This document shows, one piece after another, positions 41,721 to 50,248 of a DNA stretch of 64,000 nucleotides (the first letter of the stretch is position 1; each line of letters opens with the position of its first letter). The stretch is from contig NZ_LZZW01000015.1 of assembly GCF_014170375.1 (NCBI RefSeq), forward strand, positions 62,001 to 126,000. Direction: 5' to 3'. Position numbers and translations under genes: made by a program. This DNA is from Variovorax sp. UMC13 (GTDB taxonomy: Bacteria; Pseudomonadota; Gammaproteobacteria; Burkholderiales; Burkholderiaceae_C). Below the pieces are notes generated by a model. It had not been told where the DNA came from, did not search any database, and saw only the letters and a program-made list of their open reading frames with translations.

Positions 41721-42416
41721 ATGCCCGCAGCCGTCGTGTTCGACATGGACGGCCTGCTGCTCAACACCGAAGCCCTGGCCAGACGCGCCATGCGCCTGGC
41801 CGGCACCGAACTCGGCGTCGAGCTGCCCGAAGCTTTCTGCGCGCTGATGATTGGCGTACCGGTCGACGGCTGCCGCCGCCTGCTGCTCGAGCACTACCAG
41901 GACGCGTTGTCTGCCGACGATCTCTTCGCGGCATCGACACGGCACCTGAAGGCCCAGATCGACGCGGGCGAGATGCATCTCAAGCCGGGTGTGCAGGAAC
42001 TGCTCGACCTGCTCGACGAGCACCACATGCCGCGCGCCGTGGCCACGTCCTCATCGCGCGACAAGGCGGCGCACCACCTTTCACGCGCCGGCATCCGGCA
42101 TCGCTTCGACGCGCTACTCACGCGGGACGATGTCTCGCAGGGCAAGCCGCACCCCGACCTCTACCTCGCCGCCGCCCGGGCATTGGGAATGGCGCCTTCA
42201 CATTGCCTGGCCCTCGAAGACTCCTACAACGGCGTGCGGGCGGCCAGCGCGGCCGGCATGCCGGTGGTCATGGTGCCGGATCTTCTTGCGCCCACCGACG
42301 AGATGCGCCGACTGAGCCGCGCCGTGATGCACGACCTGCACGAGGTGGCCGACATGCTGCGCGCACGCATGGTCAGCGACACCTCGCCGTTGCAGCCGGT
42401 GCCGGCGGGCGGCTGA
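41721..42416 (+). CDS. HAD-superfamily sugar phosphatase/phosphomutase
   Basis: A 231-residue HAD subfamily IA enzyme. Motif I is VVFDMDGLLLNTE with the nucleophile Asp, motif II is ATSSSRDK, motif III is GKPHPDLYL, motif IV is CLALEDSYNGVRAA. This is the beta-phosphoglucomutase / sugar phosphatase pattern (cap inserted after motif I). An upstream ATG at 41667 in frame is an alternative start. It begins a plus-strand series with a DUF707 protein and a mannitol-dehydrogenase family enzyme, so a sugar or polyol phosphate is the likely substrate. Confidence 0.88.
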   Translation: MPAAVVFDMDGLLLNTEALARRAMRLAGTELGVELPEAFCALMIGVPVDGCRRLLLEHYQDALSADDLFAASTRHLKAQIDAGEMHLKPGVQELLDLLDEHHMPRAVATSSSRDKAAHHLSRAGIRHRFDALLTRDDVSQGKPHPDLYLAAARALGMAPSHCLALEDSYNGVRAASAAGMPVVMVPDLLAPTDEMRRLSRAVMHDLHEVADMLRARMVSDTSPLQPVPAGG

Positions 42417-42494
42417 CCGGGCCATCCGCCAGCGGCACGTCGCTTGCCACTCGGAGGTATCGCTAACAGCAGGGAGCCATCTCCCGCCCACCCC

Positions 42495-43361
42495 GTGACA
42501 CGCAAGAACCTCGTCATCGCCCGCGTCGGCCAGAACTCACTTCATCCCGCCTGGCTCGCCGCCTCCCAGGACCGCAACTGGGATCTTTACCTGTGCCCCT
42601 ACCAACCGCTCTCCCCGCAAGACGCCTTCGACCTGCGGCTGGGCGACGTGATGCCCGGCCCCAAATGGACCGGGCTCGCGCAGCTGCTCACGCACTGGAG
42701 CGGATGGCGCGAGTACGAGCGCATCTGGCTTCCCGACGACGACATCTTCGCGAGCTCGACCACCATCGACCGCATGTTCGAATTCGCCGCCGCGCTCGAC
42801 TTCGACCTGTGCGCGCCGGCGCTGCACGAGAGCTCGTACTACGCCCACTTCGACACCATGCGCAACACGCGCTGTCTGGCTCGCCGCTGCGGCTTCGTCG
42901 TCGAGATCATGGTGCCTTGCTTCAGCGCCGGCGCGCTGGACCGGCTGATCCCGACGCTGGAGCTGACGCCCACCGGCTGGGGCTGGGGCCTCGACTCTCT
43001 CTGGCCCAAGCTGCTCGACTATCGCAAGGTCGGCCTCATCGATGCGGCACCGGTGCTGCACACCCGGCCGGTGGGCATGTTCCGCGACGACGACCTCGCG
43101 CGCAGGGTGCGCGCCGAGTCCGACCGCATCATGGCCGAGCACGACTGCGCGCAGGTGCACACCACCTTCGAGGCCATCGGCGCCGACCTGTCGCCGCTCG
43201 ACCTTTCTGCAGAAGCGCTTGCCGCCCTTCTTGCAGACGGCTGGCGCTATCTGTGGCGCAGCGAGCCGATGGTTTTGGCCTGGCTGCTTGCGGCACAGCG
43301 CCCCGCGGCCGGCTGGCCGGACTACCCGATCGCGGGGCGCCCGTCATGTGCAGCACGCTGA
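42495..43361 (+). CDS. DUF707-type putative glycosyltransferase (copy 1)
   Basis: A 288-residue protein beginning at GTG 42495, NLVIARVGQNSLHPAWLAAS. The DXD-like motif IWLPDDDIFAS, then FDLCAPALHESSYYAHFD, VVEIMVPCFSAGALDRLIPT and GWGWGLDSLWPKLLDYRK fit DUF707 (GT-A fold-like) proteins. The biochemical activity of this family in bacteria is unknown; a sugar-nucleotide glycosyl transfer is a guess from the DDD motif. It overlaps the mannitol-dehydrogenase-like gene by 16 bp. A divergent homologue is encoded at 46703-47554. Confidence 0.82.
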   Translation: MTRKNLVIARVGQNSLHPAWLAASQDRNWDLYLCPYQPLSPQDAFDLRLGDVMPGPKWTGLAQLLTHWSGWREYERIWLPDDDIFASSTTIDRMFEFAAALDFDLCAPALHESSYYAHFDTMRNTRCLARRCGFVVEIMVPCFSAGALDRLIPTLELTPTGWGWGLDSLWPKLLDYRKVGLIDAAPVLHTRPVGMFRDDDLARRVRAESDRIMAEHDCAQVHTTFEAIGADLSPLDLSAEALAALLADGWRYLWRSEPMVLAWLLAAQRPAAGWPDYPIAGRPSCAAR

Positions 43362-44914
43362 GCACCGGCACGGCAGCGCTCGACGACGCTGCGATCGAGC
43401 CGCCTCCGAGGCGCCTGTCGCTCTCGCGGCTGCATGAGCTACCGCAGCAAGTGCGCCGGCCCGCCTTCGACCCCGCCGCCCTGCAGACCGGCATCCTGCA
43501 TTTGGGTTGCGGTTCGTTCCACCGCGCCCACCAGGCCTTGCTGACGCAGCTGGCGATCGAGGCCGAGCACGGCGTGAGCCGCCGCGCGGCCGGGCGGGCA
43601 TTGCCGCCCTGGGGGATCGCCGCCTGCAGCCTGCGCTCGCCCGCCATCACGCAGGCACTCACGGCGCAGGACGGCCTCTACACCGTGCTCGAACGCGGGC
43701 CCGAGCGCACGGGCGCCATCGTGGTCGGCACGCTGCGGCGCGCGCTCTACGTGCCGGAGAACCTGGCCTGGATCGACCTCGCCTTTCGTGACGCCGACAT
43801 TCGCATCGTGAGCCTCACGGTGACGGCAGGCGGCTACTGCACCGACGCGGCCGGCCGGCTCGACGTGCAGCGTGCGGACGTGCAGTCGGACTTGCGCGCG
43901 CCCTGCCCGCAGACGGCCATCGGGCTGCTGGTGCGCGGCCTGCGGCATCGGCGCGACAGCGGCGTCGCGCCGCCGGTGCTGCTGTCCTGCGACAACCTGC
44001 CGGGCAACGGCCGCATCCTTCGGCAGGCCTGCATCGACTTCGCCGCGTTGCACGACGACGCACTGGCCGGCTGGATCGCGCGCGAGGTGCAGTTTCCATC
44101 GACCATGGTCGACCGCATCGTGCCCGGCGCCAGTCCCGAGGACCGCGACGACGCGCGCGCCGCGCACGGCCTCGAAGACGCGGCCCCGGTCTCCGCCGAG
44201 CCCTACCACCAGTGGGTCATCGAACGCTTCGACGGACCCCGGCCGCGCTGGGACGCCGCCGGCGCGGAGTACGTCTCGGACGTCGGGCCATGGGAGGCCT
44301 CGAAGCTGCGCCTGCTGAACGGTGGCCACCTGGCGCTCGCCTGGCCCGGCCGGCTGGCCGGCTGCAGCGCCGTGGCCGACGCGATGGCCGTTCCCGGACT
44401 CTCCGCCTTCGTGCTGCGCTTCATGCTGGACGAACAGAAGCCGACGCTGCCGCCCAGCAACCACGACATCGACCTCTATGCGCGGCAGCTGCTGGCGCGT
44501 TGGCGCAGCCGCAGCATCTCGCACCCGCTAGACCAGATCACGCGCGACGGATCGGCCAAGCTGCCCGCTCGTGTGGCGGCGTCGCTGCTGGAGAACCGCC
44601 GCGCGGGCCGTCCGGTGCCCTGCACGGTGCTCGCCGTCGCCGCGTGGATGCGGTGCATTGCGGGACGCGACGACGGCAGCAGGACGATGGCGTTCGACGA
44701 CGAACTCGGCGCCCGTCTCCGCGCGCATGTCGCCGATGTTGCCGACGACCCGGCCGCGCTGGTCAACCGGCTGCTGGCGTGCCGCGAGGTTTTCGACGAC
44801 GCGTTGGCGCACGACGCGGCCCTGCGACTGGCGCTGAAGGAAGCGGTCGTGCTGCTGCAGCAGCGCGGCGCCCGCGCGGCGTTGCCGCTGTGGGCCGGCG
44901 GCAGCACGCGCTGA
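43346..44914 (+). CDS. Mannitol dehydrogenase / fructuronate reductase family protein
   Basis: A 522-residue polyol-specific long-chain dehydrogenase. It has TGILHLGCGSFHRAHQALLT (NAD site), LSCDNLPGNGRILRQA, PSTMVDRIVP and KLRLLNGGHLALA, the last with the catalytic Lys, Asn and His pattern (K-x4-N-x2-H). The family oxidises polyols such as mannitol to fructose, or reduces uronates. It starts inside the DUF707 gene and ends 32 bp from the convergent MFS gene, so it belongs to the sugar-related set around it. Confidence 0.9.
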   Translation: MCSTLSTGTAALDDAAIEPPPRRLSLSRLHELPQQVRRPAFDPAALQTGILHLGCGSFHRAHQALLTQLAIEAEHGVSRRAAGRALPPWGIAACSLRSPAITQALTAQDGLYTVLERGPERTGAIVVGTLRRALYVPENLAWIDLAFRDADIRIVSLTVTAGGYCTDAAGRLDVQRADVQSDLRAPCPQTAIGLLVRGLRHRRDSGVAPPVLLSCDNLPGNGRILRQACIDFAALHDDALAGWIAREVQFPSTMVDRIVPGASPEDRDDARAAHGLEDAAPVSAEPYHQWVIERFDGPRPRWDAAGAEYVSDVGPWEASKLRLLNGGHLALAWPGRLAGCSAVADAMAVPGLSAFVLRFMLDEQKPTLPPSNHDIDLYARQLLARWRSRSISHPLDQITRDGSAKLPARVAASLLENRRAGRPVPCTVLAVAAWMRCIAGRDDGSRTMAFDDELGARLRAHVADVADDPAALVNRLLACREVFDDALAHDAALRLALKEAVVLLQQRGARAALPLWAGGSTR

Positions 44915-44946
44915 AGCCCGCACGGCGCGGAAGTGCCTGAAGCACC

Positions 44947-46455
44947 TCAGTCCGGCGCGGCGCCGCGGCCGCGCCGGATGTCGCGCCGTATTTCGCGCCG
45001 CCATTGCGAGACCCGCGAGAACGGAAGCGCGCCGCCGATCATGCCGCCGATGGACGACAGGTGATTGACCGTTCGCAGCGCTTCGAGCGCGAGCTCCTGC
45101 ATCACCACGCGCTCGCTGATCTCCTCGCCTTCCGAGACGCGCGACAGCGCATGCATCACGTACAGGCCGAGCAGGGCCGACAGCGCGAAGAGGAATTCCC
45201 AGTGGGCAAATCCGAGCACCACCATGTCTTCGGCGCGCGAGGGAGAGATCCATCGAGCGATCAGTGCCAGTTCGCTCTGGGCGAGCCACTGCGCAATGGC
45301 GCCGCCGAGCAACGGCGCGGCGCCGCCGGCCAGCGCCGCCACCAGGCCAATGGCGGCGAGGTAGGCGGTGCCGCGGCCCTGCGGTGCCAGCTTGAGGCCG
45401 ATGTTGCCGGTCGCCAAACCGATGCCGCCCGATGCGGCGCCCATCAGCACGTGCAGCAGGTACAGCAGCACGAGCCGGACCTCCGCCAGATCGGCAGCGG
45501 CAGCGAACACCAGGCCCAGCATGCTGGCGAAGTACGCGGGCAGCGCCACGGCGAGGATCGCCTTGTTCGACAGTCGGTCCGACAGCCGCCCCCAGAGGTA
45601 CAACGCAACGGCGTTGGCGAACTGGCTGGTGACCCACAGCGTCGTCACCGTCCCGAGGCCGTAGTTCAGCTGCTGGAGCAGGTACACCGTGAGTAAGGGT
45701 GCGGCGATGTTGCTCGCCACGTTCCACGCGCCCAGCAGGATCAGCAGACGGCGAAAGTTGGTGTCGTGCAGCGGCTCGGCCAGCATCGTCCGCCACGTGG
45801 GGTGCGGCCCCGGTGGCGCCATCAGCGGCTCGGGCGTCCGTGCCAGGCACCACGAACTCGCCAGGCCGGCCACGCCGGCACCAACGAAGGCCGCGGGATA
45901 AGCCAGGCGCGGATCGCCGAAGGGCGCATGGTCGATCAGGAAACCGGCCGACAGCGTGCCGGCGCAGGCGAGCACGCTGGCGATGAGAAGACGGCGGCCG
46001 AAGAACGCACCGAGGCTCGCCGCCGGCAGCAATTGGTGAATCCAGGAATTGATGGCACCCGCGGCCACCGAACCCAGCACCGCCACCAACAGCTGCCCGC
46101 CGACCAGCAGGCCCACGCGCGGCCCGGCCTGCGGCAGGAACGGCAGCACGGCCAGCAGGAGGATGATCAGCCGCGCGCCGGTGACGGCGCTCACGCCGAT
46201 CAGCTTGCGCTGCCGCAGGCGTTCCACCAAGAGCGTGGTGGGCAACTGTGCCGCCTGCGCCATGAAGGGGATGGCGGCGAGCAGGCCGATGGTCATCGGG
46301 TCGGCCCCCAGGCTGAGCGCGAACGCCACCAGCACCACGCCGCCGGACCAGGCGCCGGTGATGCTGGCCCAGGCCGCGTCCCAGACGAGCTTGCGCTTGC
46401 CGGCGGCCAGTGCCTCGGCGGACACCTCGGGGACCGGAAGCAGCGCGCTAAGCAT
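44947..46455 (-). CDS. MFS transporter
   Basis: A 502-residue major facilitator superfamily protein with about 12 hydrophobic helices. The N-terminal half has AAWASITGAWSGGVVLVAFA and GLLAAIPFMAQAAQLPTTLL; the loop 2-3 motif is LVERLRQRKLIGVSAV, and the centre has LWGRLSDRLSNKAI, a motif A equivalent. The substrate is unknown; position between polyol and glycosyltransferase genes suggests a sugar-type compound. Its start overlaps the end of a small gene (46448-46672). Confidence 0.9.
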   Translation of the reverse strand: MLSALLPVPEVSAEALAAGKRKLVWDAAWASITGAWSGGVVLVAFALSLGADPMTIGLLAAIPFMAQAAQLPTTLLVERLRQRKLIGVSAVTGARLIILLLAVLPFLPQAGPRVGLLVGGQLLVAVLGSVAAGAINSWIHQLLPAASLGAFFGRRLLIASVLACAGTLSAGFLIDHAPFGDPRLAYPAAFVGAGVAGLASSWCLARTPEPLMAPPGPHPTWRTMLAEPLHDTNFRRLLILLGAWNVASNIAAPLLTVYLLQQLNYGLGTVTTLWVTSQFANAVALYLWGRLSDRLSNKAILAVALPAYFASMLGLVFAAAADLAEVRLVLLYLLHVLMGAASGGIGLATGNIGLKLAPQGRGTAYLAAIGLVAALAGGAAPLLGGAIAQWLAQSELALIARWISPSRAEDMVVLGFAHWEFLFALSALLGLYVMHALSRVSEGEEISERVVMQELALEALRTVNHLSSIGGMIGGALPFSRVSQWRREIRRDIRRGRGAAPD

Positions 46456-46672
46456 TGGTCGGTGTGCGCCCCGGTCGGGGCGACGCGCCCGGCGCGCCCC
46501 CCGCGTCTCGCGCCGTCGCGTCTTCGGCTCCGAAATACAGACTCCCGAGGCCGCTCGGCCGCACGTCGCGCAACAGGCGCGCCTGGGCGGCGGTCAACGC
46601 GCCGGCGCTCCCGCCGGGCTGGCGCTGCCGCGCACGCACGCATGCAAGCAGGTGGAACAGACTGAAGGCCAT
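46448..46672 (-). CDS. Small hypothetical protein, tentative
   Basis: A 74-residue frame, MAFSLFHLLACVRARQRQPG with ALTAAQARLLRDVRPSGLGS, between the second DUF707 gene and the MFS gene and overlapping the MFS start by 8 bases. This overlap suggests co-translation. No family is recognised and the ribosome site is weak. Confidence 0.45.
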   Translation of the reverse strand: MAFSLFHLLACVRARQRQPGGSAGALTAAQARLLRDVRPSGLGSLYFGAEDATARDAGGAPGASPRPGRTPTNA

Positions 46673-46702
46673 GGGCGCCTGGCCGGTGGTGCTGGCGCGC
46701 GC

Positions 46703-47554
46703 TCAGGCGGCCAGCGCCTCCTCTTCGTCTTGGGCAATCGGGCGCTGCGGCGCGATGGTGCCGCCGCGCGCCAGATGCAGGGCGATCTTGCGGCTCTCCA
46801 TCCACGTCACGAGGTTCCGGTTGAAGCCGTCGTGCATCGGCCACCGGTAGTGGTGCCCCTCCGGCTCAGTGCGCATGTCGCCCCATCGTGGAAGATGGCG
46901 ATGCACTGCGGCCAGCTCTTCCCCCGGGTCGATGCCTCGACGGCGCAGCATGTCGTAAAAAGGTCCGCCCGCCCGGTCCATTGGCTTGGTGTGCTGCATC
47001 GGGACGGCGTCGACGATGCTCAGCCGACCCTGGCCCTGCAGCAGCGAAGACCACGCGTAGTCGATGCCCCAGGTGCATGCGGTGAGCAGGAAGGTCGGCT
47101 CCATGAGTTCATCGAGCGCAGCCTGCGAAAAGCACGGGGCCATGACCTCGACGAAGTTCACGCGCCGCACGCGACACGACGGATTGCGGATGTTGATCAG
47201 GTGGTTGGCGTGGCTGCCCCAGGCGATCGCCGGCTGGGCCACATACAGCGACGCCTTCTCGCACCAATCGAAGAAGCGCGACACGTCACCCGGTGAAAAC
47301 AGCAGGTCGTCGTCGAGCAGCAGGTGGAAGCGGTACCGCGGGCCGGCGCTGCGCCGGCTCCACGCCCGGAACGCCTCGAACTTGTTGATGCTCTCGTCGC
47401 AAAAGATCTCGACATCGGGATCGCCGCGGTCTGCCTCGCTGGCGCCGGCCCAAGCGTTGATGCAGCAGTCCCAATTGCGTCCGGGGTCTTCCTCGAGCAT
47501 TTGCCGGTGGAGCGAGTGCCGGCCGGCACGGACGAAGACAAGGTGTTGGCGCAT
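46703..47554 (-). CDS. DUF707-type putative glycosyltransferase (copy 2)
   Basis: A 283-residue protein starting MRQHLVFVRAGRHSLHRQML at 47554. It shares the plan of the 42495 protein: RYRFHLLLDDDLLFSPGDVS (DDD motif), SCRVRRVNFVEVMAPCFSQA and CTWGIDYAWSSLLQ. Overall similarity to copy 1 is modest, so this is an old divergence. It heads the minus-strand run 46703-46448-44947 towards the MFS transporter. The catalytic role is unknown. Confidence 0.8.
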   Translation of the reverse strand: MRQHLVFVRAGRHSLHRQMLEEDPGRNWDCCINAWAGASEADRGDPDVEIFCDESINKFEAFRAWSRRSAGPRYRFHLLLDDDLLFSPGDVSRFFDWCEKASLYVAQPAIAWGSHANHLINIRNPSCRVRRVNFVEVMAPCFSQAALDELMEPTFLLTACTWGIDYAWSSLLQGQGRLSIVDAVPMQHTKPMDRAGGPFYDMLRRRGIDPGEELAAVHRHLPRWGDMRTEPEGHHYRWPMHDGFNRNLVTWMESRKIALHLARGGTIAPQRPIAQDEEEALAA

Positions 47555-47614
47555 CGGGCGAGCCTGAAGTGGGAGTGCGTCCCCCTGGCAAGGCACGTGC
47601 CGCCATGCGCACCA

Positions 47615-47809
47615 CGGCCTGCCTGGGAGGAACCCCTCGCTGCACGCCGCCCGGTCCTGCTGGAAGTCAAGACCGACCCGAACGTGCCTGCGCTGCCGCC
47701 GCACATCAACTTCGAGCAGGCGAAGAAGTTCGGCCGGGCCGTGATTAAGCGCGGTGCGGGCGGCCGCTCCATGCTGGCGCGCATCATCGGCCAGGCCACG
47801 GCGGGTTGA
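47615..47809 (+). pseudogene. C-terminal fragment of a thiamine-diphosphate enzyme (pyruvate oxidase-like)
   Basis: The frame reads AWEEPLAARRPVLLEVKTDP, NVPALPPHINFEQAKKF and ends GRSMLARIIGQATAG. This matches the very end of pyruvate oxidase/PoxB-type ThDP enzymes (VLEVKTDPEVPPLPPHI). Nothing of the other 500 residues is left. It lies between the second DUF707 gene and the SDR gene on the opposite strand and is debris of a lost gene. Confidence 0.7.
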
Positions 47810-47867
47810 CGCGCGAGCGCGGCCCGCGCGACGACCCTGCATCGGGCCACAACGGGTCGCAAGCCGC

Positions 47868-48761
47868 TCAGCCTTTTTTCCCTTCCCCGTGCACGCGGCC
47901 CGACCCGCTGGCCTCGTACAGCGCACCCTCCGGGTCGTGCGGCGCTTCGGGCTTCTGCTGCCTGTCGGCCTGCTTGGCCGACATCTTGTCGCCCAGCGAT
48001 GGCGCGATCTTGGCCATGGTCGTATTCAGGACCGACATCGCGCCGACCTTCACGTCGCGCCCGCCCTCGACCGCCGCCTTCAGGATGGCTTCGGCCACCT
48101 TTTCAGGCTCGATCATCGGATCGGGCAGCTTCGGCTCGCGGTCCATGTAGTTCTTGGCATTTTCCGGGTACGGCGTGTCGACCGCGGTCGGCTGGATGAG
48201 CGTGATGGACACCGGCGCTTTGTCGATGTCCTCGATCTCGACCCGCAACGCGTCCGTGAAACCCTTCACGGCGTGCTTGGAGGCCGAGTAGATGCCCTGC
48301 AGCGGAATGACCGCATCCGAGACCTCGCTGCCGATGTTGATGAGCGCACCGCCCTGCCCCTTCAGGTGTGGCAACGCGGCGAGCGAGCCGTTGAAGACGC
48401 CCCAGAAGTTGGTGTCGAAGAGCCGGCGGGCGTCTTCCTCGCTCACTTCGTCGATCCGCGCGTAGATCGAAACGCCTGCATCGTTGACCCAGGTGTCGAT
48501 GCGCCCGAATTCCGCGATGGCACGCGCGGCGACCTCCTCCACCTGCTGACGATCGGCCACGTCGACCGCGCACGCCAGCGCTTTCGCGCCGTTCTTGGAG
48601 AGCTCCTGCACCACGTCGTCCAGCACCGCGTCGCTGCGCGCGGCCAGCACGACCGACGCGCCACGCTCGGCGGCCATCCGTGCGGTACACAAGCCGATGC
48701 CGCTGGACGCGCCGGTGATGACGATGACCTGTTCTGCAAGTGGCTTCAATCCATTTGCCAT
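47868..48761 (-). CDS. Short-chain dehydrogenase/reductase
   Basis: A 297-residue SDR. It has TGASSGIGLCTARMAAERGA, NDAGVSIYARIDEV (a variant of the NNAG motif) and the catalytic YSASKHAVKGF. A Lys/Gln-rich C-terminal tail (SAKQADRQQKPEAPHDPEGA) is probably disordered. The start ATG at 48761 follows AAGATTCC. It lies on the same strand 53 bp downstream of a TraR/DksA-like gene and may share its transcript. It is cytoplasmic, unlike the SDR at 39995-40966. The substrate is unknown. Confidence 0.9.
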   Translation of the reverse strand: MANGLKPLAEQVIVITGASSGIGLCTARMAAERGASVVLAARSDAVLDDVVQELSKNGAKALACAVDVADRQQVEEVAARAIAEFGRIDTWVNDAGVSIYARIDEVSEEDARRLFDTNFWGVFNGSLAALPHLKGQGGALINIGSEVSDAVIPLQGIYSASKHAVKGFTDALRVEIEDIDKAPVSITLIQPTAVDTPYPENAKNYMDREPKLPDPMIEPEKVAEAILKAAVEGGRDVKVGAMSVLNTTMAKIAPSLGDKMSAKQADRQQKPEAPHDPEGALYEASGSGRVHGEGKKG

Positions 48762-48814
48762 GGAATCTTCTTCGGGTTGGGAAAGACAAAAAGAAACGAC
48801 GGGGGGCCCGCGCC

Positions 48815-49222
48815 TCATCGCGCCACGGGAATGCGTACACCCGTCGGGTGGGTCGCCTCGTACGCCTCCTGGCAGGGCACGCAGCGCTCGCTGAACGGCA
48901 GCGCCTCCAGCCGGGCGAACGGGATCGCGGTGCCGCAGTCGATGCACAGGCCGTAGCTGCCGCCGTGCAGGCGCTCGCGCGCTTCGGCGATCTGGCGCAG
49001 TTCCTGGATGTCGCGCTCCTTCTCGGCGTAACGCGCCGCATCTCGGATGCGCTCCTCACCCTGTTCCCTAAGGTCGCCGACCTGCAGGTGCGGCTCGCGT
49101 GAGGGTGTTTCCGCAGCCTCTTCGTTGACCGCGCGAACCTCTGCCTGCAGCTCGCGCTCCCGCGCGTCGAGCCGGACCGAGAGGGCGGCCTGTTGGATGG
49201 GCGTCAAAGTCGAATCGGACAT
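48815..49222 (-). CDS. TraR/DksA-like zinc finger protein
   Basis: A 135-residue protein with an N-terminal coiled-coil region (ARERELQAEVRAVNEEAAET) and the C4 zinc finger CIDCG then CVPCQ in GSYGLCIDCGTAIPFARLEA and SERCVPCQEAYE. DksA-like proteins bind RNA polymerase in the secondary channel and change the stringent response. The coiled-coil tip Asp pair of DksA is not clearly present, so activity may be altered. The ATG at 49222 is the natural start. Confidence 0.88.
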   Translation of the reverse strand: MSDSTLTPIQQAALSVRLDARERELQAEVRAVNEEAAETPSREPHLQVGDLREQGEERIRDAARYAEKERDIQELRQIAEARERLHGGSYGLCIDCGTAIPFARLEALPFSERCVPCQEAYEATHPTGVRIPVAR

Positions 49223-49519
49223 GGTCGTGTTCCCGTCGTCGGACGGGCGGCAAGCTGCGTGCCCGGGTGCCTGCCGGCATCGAGGTCGCCGCTCCTGCTG
49301 CGTTCCCCACGCGATGAATGAGGGTCGTGGGCCAGGTGACGGCGCAGGAAGGATTGACTGCAGTTTTTTGCATAGCGACGCGGCATGAATTCGGCGGGCC
49401 CGACTTGTCGGTTGGCTTGTTCCAGACGATCGCTGGCGAGTGGCGTGTCGAAGGCGCGGGCACACGGTTTGCCCCACCTGCGCGGAGCCCTTCAACTTTT
49501 CATTTGATCGACCGCGCCC

Positions 49520-50248
49520 GTGGCCTTCTGTAGACCGACGTTTGACACCGATGCGCTGGACGCGTCGAACGCGAATCACCGTGCCTGCGAAGCCGGCGCC
49601 GCCCCGGGCGTCTCGCGCCGGGCGGCGGTCGTCTGGCTGGGACTGGCGGCCACGGCAACGGCGGCGGCTGTCGAGGACATGCGCAGAGCGCCCGCTTCAC
49701 AGCAAGCCGCGGCCGTCGCGCCGCCAGCGCTGGACGCGGCGGAGGCCGGCTTCCTTGCCTTCTCTCGAAGCATGACTGGCCACGGCGATCTGGCACCGCA
49801 AACGGCGCAGCGCATCTATGCAGCCATGGCGCAGCGGTCGGCCGACTTTCCGATGCAGGCGCAGCGTCTTGCGCAACTCGCCAGGACTGCGGGCGACCCG
49901 AGTGCCCTGCTGACCAGCGCGAGCGAAGCCGGCCTGCGCGACACCGCACTGGCGGTGGTGGCGGCCTGGTACACCGGCACGGTGGGCAGCGGCGGCCGTG
50001 CGTCGGTGGTCGCCTATGCCGACGCGTTGATGTATGCGCTGGTGCGCGATGCGCAGACCGCGCCCACCTATTGCGCCGACGGCCCCGCCTGGTGGACGCG
50101 CGACCCGCCGCCCATCGGCGTGTCGCCACCCGTCGAGAAGGCAGCCACCGCGCCGCCGACCACCGGCTTCCCGATGCCCACCACCGGTTCGCCACCACCG
50201 CCACGCACCGAGCCGCAAGGCAGCACGCCGGCCGGAGGCGCGAAGTGA
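49520..50248 (+). CDS. Small subunit of a membrane-bound sugar/alcohol dehydrogenase
   Basis: A 242-residue protein starting at GTG 49520. After a cytosolic N-terminus it has a twin-arginine-like signal, SRRAAVVWLGLAATATAAA, then helical regions (AAEAGFLAFSRSMTGHGDLA, DTALAVVAAWYTGTVG) and a Pro-rich tail. This is the layout of the sorbitol/fructose/gluconate dehydrogenase small subunit (PF12318-like), which helps export the flavoprotein through Tat. Its stop overlaps the GMC gene start (GTGA). The substrate of the complex is not clear from sequence. Confidence 0.8.
   Translation: MAFCRPTFDTDALDASNANHRACEAGAAPGVSRRAAVVWLGLAATATAAAVEDMRRAPASQQAAAVAPPALDAAEAGFLAFSRSMTGHGDLAPQTAQRIYAAMAQRSADFPMQAQRLAQLARTAGDPSALLTSASEAGLRDTALAVVAAWYTGTVGSGGRASVVAYADALMYALVRDAQTAPTYCADGPAWWTRDPPPIGVSPPVEKAATAPPTTGFPMPTTGSPPPPRTEPQGSTPAGGAK

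Noticed and set aside
43439..44524. 361-residue minus-strand frame
   Set aside because: Antisense of the mannitol-dehydrogenase-like gene, which has catalytic motifs.
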